NCBI GenBank assembly: GCA_021810735.1
Contig: JAJZIF010000200.1
Span: 1-7,095 of the forward strand
Origin: Acidobacteriota bacterium
GTDB lineage: Bacteria > Acidobacteriota > Terriglobia > Terriglobales > Acidobacteriaceae
Direction of reading: 5' to 3'
Length of the DNA: 7,095 nucleotides
In this document: piece by piece, positions 1-5,336 of the stretch
Layout of the letters: each line of letters starts with the position of its first letter
Numbering within the stretch: position 1 is the stretch's first letter
Made by a program: the position numbers and the translations under genes
Notes under the pieces: model-generated
Database searches by the model: none
What the model saw: only the letters and a program-made list of their open reading frames with translations
What the model was told of the DNA's origin: nothing

Positions 1-29
1 AGTATTTGTGCAATCTGGCGATTTTCCAT
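1..29 (-). CDS. N-terminus of a gene cut by the window edge, possibly DNA polymerase X family
   Basis: Only about nine codons are visible: an ATG at 29 reading leftward gives MENRQIAQI before the window ends. The pattern of an initial Met, Asn, then an Ile-Ala-x-Ile-Leu helix resembles the start of bacterial PolX (DNA polymerase/3'-5' exonuclease, helix-hairpin-helix domain), which I recall from the family and could not align. A GGAG lies 11 bases upstream, which is rather far. The same frame is open further upstream to an ATG-ATG near 72, so the true start is uncertain. The gene begins shortly after the csp terminator, so it probably has its own promoter. The family call is a guess from a very short stretch. 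Confidence 0.35.
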
Positions 30-85
30 GGCGATACGAGCTCCGGGAATTCCACTCCCCGATGGCATCATCGCACTCTACAGGC

Positions 86-113
86 AAAAAATAAAATCCG
101 GCACAAGGCCGGA
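86..113 (-). terminator. Rho-independent terminator of the cold-shock gene
   Basis: Read on the minus strand, a perfect 6-bp stem TCCGGC / GCCGGA with a five-base loop CTTGT is followed at once by TTTTATTTTTT. Stem plus uninterrupted U-rich tail is the classic intrinsic terminator. It lies 152 bases beyond the csp stop codon with no other gene between, so it most likely ends the csp transcript and leaves an unusually long 3' untranslated region. In the plus direction the hairpin has no T-run directly after it, so it is not bidirectional. Confidence 0.75.
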
Positions 114-187
114 GATCCTCAAAAAACATATTGATTCCAGTTGCAAGAAAAACTAATTGCCCGCATCGCGCTTCTACGCAGCTGCAG

Positions 188-210
188 ACACACACGCGTG
201 CGCACACACG
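188..210. repeat. Alternating purine-pyrimidine tract (CA/CG rich)
   Basis: Twenty-three consecutive bases alternate purine and pyrimidine without a break: CA repeats, then a CGCGTGCGC core, then CA repeats again. The core is nearly palindromic. Such tracts are the type known to adopt left-handed Z-DNA under negative supercoiling. It lies in the non-coding stretch between the csp stop and its terminator, so it would be transcribed as part of the csp 3' untranslated region. A structural role is inference only. Confidence 0.45.
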
Positions 211-265
211 GATTCAAGCATTTGCAAAGGTTAGGCAATTCGCAGACCCGTCTCGACAATCCCTT

Positions 266-490
266 TCAGTCTTGCAGAGCGCCTTGCAGCCGCAATACCT
301 GGTCCGCCTGCGGTCCTTTCTCTCCCTGAACGATGTCAAACTCGACCGGGTCGCCTTCCTTCAGACTTTTGTAACCCTCAGTCTGAATCGCCGTGTAATG
401 CACGAACACATCGGGGCCATCTTCCCGCCCGATGAATCCGAATCCTTTTGCATTGTTGAACCACTTCACTTTGCCTTTATGCTGAGACAC
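266..490 (-). CDS. csp: Cold-shock domain protein (CspA family)
   Basis: A 74-residue single-domain cold-shock protein, the normal size for the family. It is a small five-stranded OB-fold that binds single-stranded RNA and DNA and acts as an RNA chaperone. Both nucleic-acid binding motifs are intact: RNP1 as KGFGFI at residues 15-20 and RNP2 as VFVHY at 28-32, with the expected aromatic surface (W10, F11, F17, F19, F29, H31, Y32). The start is GTG at 490, not ATG. It is supported by a purine-rich GGAGAGGTG ending eight bases upstream and by the usual short lead into KGKVKWFN. The gene stands alone with its own terminator at 86-113 and a possible promoter near 541. Whether it is truly cold-induced cannot be told from sequence, since many paralogues are constitutive. 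Confidence 0.96.
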   Translation of the reverse strand: MSQHKGKVKWFNNAKGFGFIGREDGPDVFVHYTAIQTEGYKSLKEGDPVEFDIVQGEKGPQADQVLRLQGALQD

Positions 491-540
491 GGAACACGCA
501 CCTCTCCAATACAGATCGGAAACCGCGAGGGGATCCTGCG

Positions 541-571
541 AATATAGACGCGGGAAGCGGGAAATTGTTAT
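541..571 (-). promoter_or_regulatory. Candidate sigma70-type promoter for csp
   Basis: On the minus strand TATATT (546-541) matches the -10 consensus at five of six positions. Upstream, ATAACA (571-566) matches -35 at four of six, but with a long 19-base spacer. It would start transcription about 45 bases before the csp GTG codon. The -10 is good and the -35 weak, so this is a candidate only. Confidence 0.25.
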
Positions 572-775
572 GAGGAGAGTATGAAAATAATCCGTCGGAC
601 GCAGGACCTATCTTGCGGGTGTATTTCTCGACGTACGGCGTTGCCGGCACACGCGGCGGTTTTGCAAAAATGGTGGAACATGAGAACCGCGATGGATTGC
701 GTGGGAAGCGCGGCTCATGTCGTGTCAAGCAGCGGGATACGGATGTCCGCGAACACTACGCGTAAATGACTTCCT

Positions 776-1534
776 CTACAAAGTGGCCGCTGCCCGCCGC
801 CGCGCATACAGCAGAATCGCGACGATCGATTTCGCGTCGATGATCTTTCCGCTCTCCACCCACTCCAGTGCTTGCGAAAACGGAATCTGCCGGTGCTCGA
901 TGTATTCATCCTCATCCGGCGCGGATTGCCCGCAGCTTAACCCCTCCGCGATGTACACCTGCATCCACTCGCCCAGGAACCCAGGACTCACGTAGAACCG
1001 CGCCAGCTTGGTCCAGCGCTTGGCGATATACCCGGTCTCTTCCAGTAACTCGCGTTTCGCGCCGGGCAGCGTCGACTCTTCCGGCTCTTTGCGTCCGGCG
1101 GGAATTTCCCACATGTATTGCCCGGCGGCATGGCGATACTGGCGCTCCACAACAATCATCGGGTCGGCCGGATTGTGTGTATCGTCCACCGCGAGAATCA
1201 CGACGGAGCCGGAGTGTCGGATCACATCGCGCCGTGCGGTTTCTCCTTCCGGCTCACGCACATAGTCGGTGTACACGTCGAACAATGGCCCTTGATACGC
1301 CAGCTTCGATGAAATCAACGCAACCTTCGCGCCATGCAGGCTCTTCACCGAGGAAGCGGCGGTACCACGAATCGCGGATGTGGCAGCGGTCTGTTTGTTC
1401 GCGGATGGCAATATTCTCTTGGCTTTCGCAAGCGACTGCACAGGACCTTGGTTCTTTTGGATTTTGTTCTTGGCTTTTCCGGCTTGTTGTTTCCCTGCCG
1501 GCTTCAGCGGTGTTTTTTTCTGGCCAGATCGCAT
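776..1534 (-). CDS. Nudix hydrolase, ADP-ribose pyrophosphatase type, with basic N-terminal extension
   Basis: A 252-residue protein whose residues from about 70 onward form a complete Nudix domain. The Nudix box GX5EX7REUXEEXGU is perfect at 147-169 (G147, E153, R161, E162, E165, E166, G168, Y169), and the glutamates bind the catalytic Mg. A proline 15 residues after the box (P184 in YVSPGF) and the segment RQYRHAAGQYMWEIPAG (131-147) are typical of the ADP-ribose pyrophosphatase subfamily, which cleaves ADP-ribose to AMP and ribose-5-phosphate. The exact substrate is inferred. The first ~70 residues are low-complexity, rich in Lys, Ala and Gln, and absent from typical ~180-residue members. 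The ATG at 1534 has AAGGA five bases upstream, so the extension appears to be translated. The gene lies alone, 206 bases downstream of the CYTH gene on the same strand. Confidence 0.92.
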   Translation of the reverse strand: MRSGQKKTPLKPAGKQQAGKAKNKIQKNQGPVQSLAKAKRILPSANKQTAATSAIRGTAASSVKSLHGAKVALISSKLAYQGPLFDVYTDYVREPEGETARRDVIRHSGSVVILAVDDTHNPADPMIVVERQYRHAAGQYMWEIPAGRKEPEESTLPGAKRELLEETGYIAKRWTKLARFYVSPGFLGEWMQVYIAEGLSCGQSAPDEDEYIEHRQIPFSQALEWVESGKIIDAKSIVAILLYARRRAAATL

Positions 1535-1740
1535 TCAGTTCCTTTCGTTTCTTGGTTTCAGTCGGAGTCTCTCAACGCTCTATAGGCAGAACATTCGCTT
1601 CACATGAGACCATAAACCAATCTTGCTCGCATACAAAGAACGGACTGAGGAAAACTCGGCCGCTCGCAACCGATCCGATCCACACGTAGCTAGTTTGGGC
1701 CTCGACCGTCTTGGGCAAATAACCCGTGTAGCGGCCGCTT

Positions 1741-2325
1741 CTACCGCTGGATTGGACTGGTTCCCTCGGTGTCGATCTCGGCAAACGTCATATTGGTCGC
1801 CGGGTGCCGCGTCGCTCGTTTCCATTCCTGAAACAGTTGCCCGTAGCTCGCCTTCAGATATTTTGCCGGAGGAATTCCCAGCTTCGCGGCCACTCGGTCA
1901 ATCCATTCGGATTCCCCTTCCAACTCCGCGAAGTCTCCGATCGGGGTCACATCCACCACGATGTGTCCTTCATTGTCTGCCCATTCCGTCCGCAGTTTTT
2001 CATACACAAAAATTGGACAGTACCCCAGCCGCTCAAAAATAGCAGCTAGGGGACGTCCGTCCTCGATCTCCGTTTCCGTTTCTGCGCGTACCTTATGCGC
2101 GCTGGCGGCGGAGTTTTCCGCGGGGGCCTTGTGCGTCAGGATCCATCGGTCCCCATACTGCCGGATGCGCAGCAGTTCCCCTCGCTGCCGCAACCGGTTC
2201 TCCGGCGTATCGAACAATACATTGCGCTCCTTGGTTTCCGCGGTCAGCAAATGAAACCCCATGGCTGGCAATTGGCCGGTAAAAGCAGCACGGTTCGCGA
2301 GTCGTACTTTGATTTCCGTTTCCAT
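1741..2325 (-). CDS. CYTH domain protein (class IV adenylate cyclase / triphosphatase-like)
   Basis: A 194-residue CYTH fold protein. The domain's signature ExExK opens the protein (METEIKVRL, E2, E4, K6). It is followed by FDTPENRLRQRGELLRIR (39-56), the LTHKAP lysine (K66), KVRAETE (79-85), YEKLR (108-112) and VVDVTPIGDFAELEG (123-137), the charged residues expected to line the tunnel that holds triphosphate and divalent metal. Family members include CyaB-type adenylate cyclases, thiamine triphosphatases and inorganic triphosphatases. Spacing and the LFDT..LRxRGxLLRIR pattern are closest to CyaB-like proteins, but the reaction cannot be fixed. I chose the ATG at 2325 because ExExK normally sits at the extreme N-terminus. 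The frame stays open to a TTG at 2391, adding 22 unlike residues. Neither start has a strong ribosome binding site. It diverges from sua5. Confidence 0.88.
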   Translation of the reverse strand: METEIKVRLANRAAFTGQLPAMGFHLLTAETKERNVLFDTPENRLRQRGELLRIRQYGDRWILTHKAPAENSAASAHKVRAETETEIEDGRPLAAIFERLGYCPIFVYEKLRTEWADNEGHIVVDVTPIGDFAELEGESEWIDRVAAKLGIPPAKYLKASYGQLFQEWKRATRHPATNMTFAEIDTEGTSPIQR

Positions 2326-2465
2326 CTTGCCGGATACCGTTCCCAGGGCCATGCAACCAGTTTCGCAGATGCACCGGACAGCGGGAAACAAGGAAACCAG
2401 GTGAATCGAATGTACACGAACAGATTAGGATGAAGAACGGATGCGTTGCGCGAATGGCGATGCTC

Positions 2466-2469
2466 AGGA
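2466..2469 (+). promoter_or_regulatory. Ribosome binding site selecting the sua5 start
   Basis: AGGA ends five bases before the ATG at 2475, which begins MTEKN. The in-frame upstream ATG at 2430 has only an AGG touching the start codon, so the downstream start is preferred. Confidence 0.5.
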
Positions 2470-2474
2470 ACAAA

Positions 2475-3569
2475 ATGACAGAAAAAAACACAATTCGCCT
2501 GACCGTTTCCCCCGACACCATCGCATCACCGGCTGCGCAACGCGACCTCGCTCAGGCTGCCGAAGTTCTTCGCTCGGGCGGCACAGTTGCCTTTCCCACG
2601 GAAACTGTCTACGGCCTGGGCGCGGATGCGCTGAATCCTGCCGCCGTCGAAGACATTTTCCTCGCAAAAGAAAGACCTGCCTGGGACCCCGTGATCGTGC
2701 ATGTTGCCGATCGGGGCATGCTTGCCGAGGTGGCCGTCCGTATTCCAGGCCCAACACAGCAACGCATTGATACTCTGATCGACAAATTCTGGCCTGGCCC
2801 GCTGACATTGTTATTGCCGAAACAGTCTGCTGTGCCATCCGCGGTGACCGCTGGCCGCCCACTGGTGGGCGTGCGCATGCCCGCACACCCGGTGGCGCTG
2901 GCCTTGATCGCCGCGGCCAAGGTTCCTGTCGCCGCGCCCAGTGCGAATCGCTTCGGTCACACCAGTCCCACCACCGCCCAGCATGTGCTCGACGATCTCG
3001 ATGGCCGGATTGACGCGGTTCTCGATGCTGGGCCGGCTTGGTGCGGCGTCGAATCCACCGTGATTGAAGTCGGCGAGCAGGAGACGATTCTCTATCGTCC
3101 CGGCGCAATTGCAGCCGAGGAGATCGAGGCCATTGCCGGCCCGATCGTTCTCTATCAGCCGCCGGTCGCACAGCAGGCGTCGGTCGCGCAGCCGGAATCT
3201 TTACCTTCGCCTGGAGTAGACATACGCCATTACGCTCCAAAGGCGTGCCTCATTCCGGTCGAAATCGAAATAAATGAGAAAGCCGACAGGCAGACTGGGT
3301 GGCTGAGGGCGGTGTTGGAACAATCCCGCGGCTCGCGGAAAGTCGGCGTCATGCTGCCTGCGGGATGGCCGCTGCCCGCGGCATTTTCCGGCGTTCGCTA
3401 CGCCTGGGGGAGCTGGAAAAACGATCGAGAACTGGCGCAGAGGTTATTCGCTGGACTGCGTGCTCTCGATGCGATGGGGGCGGACGTAATTGTGTGCCCG
3501 TTGCCGTCGCCGTTTGGCTTGGGCTCGGCTATGCGCGACCGGCTTTTGAAAGCTGCCCGCAGTCAATAG
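2475..3569 (+). CDS. sua5: Threonylcarbamoyl-AMP synthase, two-domain Sua5 type
   Basis: A 364-residue enzyme that makes threonylcarbamoyl-AMP from threonine, bicarbonate and ATP, the first step of the t6A37 modification of ANN-decoding tRNAs; the TsaB/D/E proteins complete the reaction elsewhere. The YrdC/TsaC domain spans about 22-225, with PTETVYGLGADA (41-52), KERPAWDPVIVHV (65-77), KFWPGPLTLLL (104-114) and the nucleotide-binding APSANRFGHTSPT (154-166). The linker SPGVDIRHYAPK (245-256) is typical of Sua5, where it closes over the active site. A C-terminal Sua5 domain follows (about 255-364), ending in the usual GLGSAMRDRLLKAA. Length fits Sua5 (about 340-370) rather than short TsaC (about 190-210). 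The frame extends 15 codons upstream to 2430, but the start at 2475 has the better ribosome binding site. It is the only plus-strand gene here, divergent from the CYTH gene and convergent with the Hfq-like gene. Confidence 0.95.
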   Translation: MTEKNTIRLTVSPDTIASPAAQRDLAQAAEVLRSGGTVAFPTETVYGLGADALNPAAVEDIFLAKERPAWDPVIVHVADRGMLAEVAVRIPGPTQQRIDTLIDKFWPGPLTLLLPKQSAVPSAVTAGRPLVGVRMPAHPVALALIAAAKVPVAAPSANRFGHTSPTTAQHVLDDLDGRIDAVLDAGPAWCGVESTVIEVGEQETILYRPGAIAAEEIEAIAGPIVLYQPPVAQQASVAQPESLPSPGVDIRHYAPKACLIPVEIEINEKADRQTGWLRAVLEQSRGSRKVGVMLPAGWPLPAAFSGVRYAWGSWKNDRELAQRLFAGLRALDAMGADVIVCPLPSPFGLGSAMRDRLLKAARSQ

Positions 3570-3583
3570 ACTGCCGTCTTGAT

Positions 3584-3602
3584 CGATGTACCTACGACAT
3601 CG
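3584..3602. repeat. Inverted repeat at the convergent sua5 / hfq-like junction
   Basis: CGATGT and ACATCG (3584-3589 and 3597-3602) form a 6-bp stem with a seven-base loop. A second small palindrome, TACGA-CA-TCGTA, overlaps it. It sits between two convergent stop codons only 22 bases apart and overlaps the last codon of the Hfq-like gene. Neither strand has a T-run after it, so it is at best a weak or factor-assisted terminator. Confidence 0.25.
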
Positions 3603-4065
3603 TATGGGGCAGATCTTCTTCCACTTTGTAGATGTAACGGATGCTGTCTTTGTAGATCAGCACGCGGGTGCGGGTGCCATCCTGCCGCGCACCACGCCCT
3701 ACGTTCCGCAATTTGATCGCGTAGCGGTCGTACCACTCGATGACCCCCTCCAGCTCCCCCCCATTCTCCAGCACCACAACCATCCGGGTTTGTGCCTGAA
3801 TCTGCTTCTGGAAGTAGAAGACCTCGGCATGGGAGCTGTCTTCAGCCGCGCCATCTGGCACAGACCGAGCCGTAAGCTGGGAACCGTGGCCGAAGAGCGC
3901 AGCCTGGCGTTCTGCTGTTGATCGCAAGGAGAGGCTTGGGCGGATGAGACGCCGTTGCCCAGAAAAATCGCTCTCCGGAGCCGCATTCACGGGAACCGGG
4001 GTCGAGGCCGGGGCCGCAACGACCACTGCGGCGTGTACAGTCGGTTTGGACTTAGTCGGAGGCAT
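3592..4065 (-). CDS. hfq: Divergent Hfq-like (Sm-fold) RNA-binding protein with long N-terminal extension
   Basis: A 157-residue protein whose last half resembles Hfq, the ring-forming RNA chaperone that pairs small RNAs with mRNAs. The Sm1-like part runs about 81-121: FYFQKQIQAQTRMVVVLENG, then GELEGVIEWYDRYAIKLRN, which lines up with the Hfq segment YLVNGIKLQGQIESFDQF. The Sm2-like part is LIYKDSIRYIYK (136-147), matching the Hfq MVYKHAIST strand. Several landmarks differ: the proximal-face YKH is YKD, and about ten extra Arg/Gly-rich residues (122-133) sit between the two Sm motifs. Residues 1-80 are an Ala/Pro-rich, probably disordered extension containing RRLIRPSLSLRS (38-49); E. coli Hfq has its tail at the C-terminus instead. 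ATG at 4065 has GGA five bases upstream. It is separated from holB by 173 bases and may have its own promoter. The fold call is firm; the role as a true Hfq is inferred. Confidence 0.8.
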   Translation of the reverse strand: MPPTKSKPTVHAAVVVAAPASTPVPVNAAPESDFSGQRRLIRPSLSLRSTAERQAALFGHGSQLTARSVPDGAAEDSSHAEVFYFQKQIQAQTRMVVVLENGGELEGVIEWYDRYAIKLRNVGRGARQDGTRTRVLIYKDSIRYIYKVEEDLPHTMS

Positions 4066-4167
4066 GGAATTCCGTTGGCACAGATCGCAAAGTCAAGGCC
4101 TTTTCGCACCCGGCATACAGGATGAAAGACAGATATTGAAGCAACTTGATTCTGCTGAATGAATACG

Positions 4168-4196
4168 ATGCTAGATGAAGACCATATGTTTTCCAA
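4168..4196 (-). promoter_or_regulatory. Candidate promoter for the hfq-like gene
   Basis: On the minus strand TTGGAA (4196-4191) and TAGCAT (4173-4168) each match the sigma70 consensus at four of six positions, with an ideal 17-base spacer. Transcription would start near 4161, leaving a leader of about 95 bases before the ATG at 4065. The match is modest and could be chance. Confidence 0.25.
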
Positions 4197-4212
4197 CTGA
4201 AGTTTTCTTTTA

Positions 4213-4230
4213 TCCTGCGGACCGGCAGGA
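4213..4230. repeat. Small perfect hairpin just after holB
   Basis: TCCTGC (4213-4218) and GCAGGA (4225-4230) form a 6-bp stem with a six-base loop, eight bases beyond the holB stop codon. On the minus strand the following bases are A-rich (TAAAAGAAAA), not T-rich, so it does not look like a standard intrinsic terminator. It could stabilise the 3' end of the operon mRNA; that is a guess. Confidence 0.35.
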
Positions 4231-4238
4231 CTGATACC

Positions 4239-5336
4239 CTACCGCTGTTGCAGGCCTGCTGTAAGTGCGTCGAGTGAAAGCGAGCGCAGCAGGTTGCGCC
4301 GCATGCCGGATTCCACCTCTACCATCCGCCGCACCGCGCGCTCAATCCAGTCGAATGAAACACTTTCCGCCAGGCGGCGAAGTTCCGGCAGCACGTCGAT
4401 GTTGCGCACCATCTCAGGCTGCCCAGCTTGCAGCACCATCATGTCCTCCAACAACAACGAAAGCGTGCGCAGCAAATCCTGGGTCTTTTGCTGACCCTCG
4501 GCCCCGGCGCGATATGTTTCGGTCACATGGAACAGCGCCGAGTGGTCCGGCTCGGCTGTGGCCGTGTGCAACATGAGCAGCGCATCCTTGCGGCTGGCAA
4601 GGTAGGTATCCGCATGGAACGATATGGCGCGTCCAATCGCGCCTTCCGCCAATCGCGCCACCAGCGTGCGGCGAGCAGGCGGCCATTCCGGGTGATGCTG
4701 AGCGAGAATCTCCTCCAATCTGTCCATGGGGACAGCATGAAGGCGCATCTGGCTGCATCGGGAGCGGATGGTCGGTAACAGGTCCGACGGATTTTCCGCC
4801 AGCAGCAGCAGGTGCGCGTACTCCGGCGGCTCCTCCAGCACTTTCAGCAGGGAGTTGGCGGCCTCGCTCATAAACTTGGCGGTCGGGAAGATGTAGAGTT
4901 TCCCTTTGCCCTCCGACGGCGCCCGTTGCACGTTGTGGATCAGGGAGCGAACCTGGCCTACCTTGACCAGCATTTGTGGCGGATCGGGCGGTACCACCAG
5001 AACATCCGGATGCGTCTGGATCAGGATGCGCGTATCTTTGCGGTCGGCATCGCGCAGGTCTTCCCGCGCCTCCGTTGCTTCCGCGACGCGCGTCTCCAAA
5101 TCGAGCGCGGCGGCAATCCGGGTGCAGTTATGGCAGACATCGCAGGCGTCCGGCAATCCATTGTAGGTTTCTGGGTCGAGGCAGTTCAGCGTCTGCGCCA
5201 GCGCTATCGCCAGCGAATATTTGCCCGCCCCACGTGGCCCGGAAAGCAGAATGGCATGAGACAGCCGACCCGATGCGGCAGATTCCTGCAGTTGCCGAGC
5301 CGTCGCTTCATTTCCGAGAAAGCTGCGGAAGTTCAC
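4239..5336 (-). CDS. holB: DNA polymerase III subunit delta' (clamp loader)
   Basis: A 365-residue delta' subunit of the clamp loader, which helps open and load the beta sliding clamp. It has the AAA+ layout of the DnaX/HolB family: SHAILLSGPRGAGKYS (26-41), a zinc module of four cysteines (C52, C65, C68, C71), THPDVLVVPP (108-117), the hallmark NSLLKVLEEPP (161-171) and sensor-region TIRSRC (189-194). Walker A is slightly degenerate (Tyr after the lysine), and the Walker B acids are missing, with LYIFPTAKFM (147-156) replacing the usual DEAH-type segment. Both fit the non-hydrolysing delta' role rather than DnaX. Between C71 and HPD lies an extra charged stretch of about 27 residues (80-107), making the protein longer than the usual ~335. 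The start is GTG at 5336, overlapping the P450 stop codon as GTGA, which suggests translational coupling. Confidence 0.95.
   Translation of the reverse strand: MNFRSFLGNEATARQLQESAASGRLSHAILLSGPRGAGKYSLAIALAQTLNCLDPETYNGLPDACDVCHNCTRIAAALDLETRVAEATEAREDLRDADRKDTRILIQTHPDVLVVPPDPPQMLVKVGQVRSLIHNVQRAPSEGKGKLYIFPTAKFMSEAANSLLKVLEEPPEYAHLLLLAENPSDLLPTIRSRCSQMRLHAVPMDRLEEILAQHHPEWPPARRTLVARLAEGAIGRAISFHADTYLASRKDALLMLHTATAEPDHSALFHVTETYRAGAEGQQKTQDLLRTLSLLLEDMMVLQAGQPEMVRNIDVLPELRRLAESVSFDWIERAVRRMVEVESGMRRNLLRSLSLDALTAGLQQR

Noticed and set aside
723..728. Perfect TTGACA on the minus strand in the csp-Nudix gap
   Set aside because: No -10-like hexamer at 16-19 bases downstream; likely chance.
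868..1689. Long plus-strand open frame of 273 codons opposite the Nudix gene
   Set aside because: It is antisense to a gene with a perfect Nudix box, its product is Arg/Ser-rich without domains, and long antisense frames are common in GC-rich coding DNA.
2326..2391. Longer CYTH protein starting at TTG 2391
   Set aside because: Would push the ExExK motif 22 residues inward and relies on a rare start codon without a ribosome binding site.
2430..2474. Earlier in-frame ATG for sua5
   Set aside because: Poorly placed ribosome binding site and residues not expected before the domain; the ATG at 2475 is better supported.
2464..3240. Minus-strand open frame of 258 codons opposite sua5
   Set aside because: Arg/Pro-rich translation with no family features; the plus strand encodes a clear YrdC domain.
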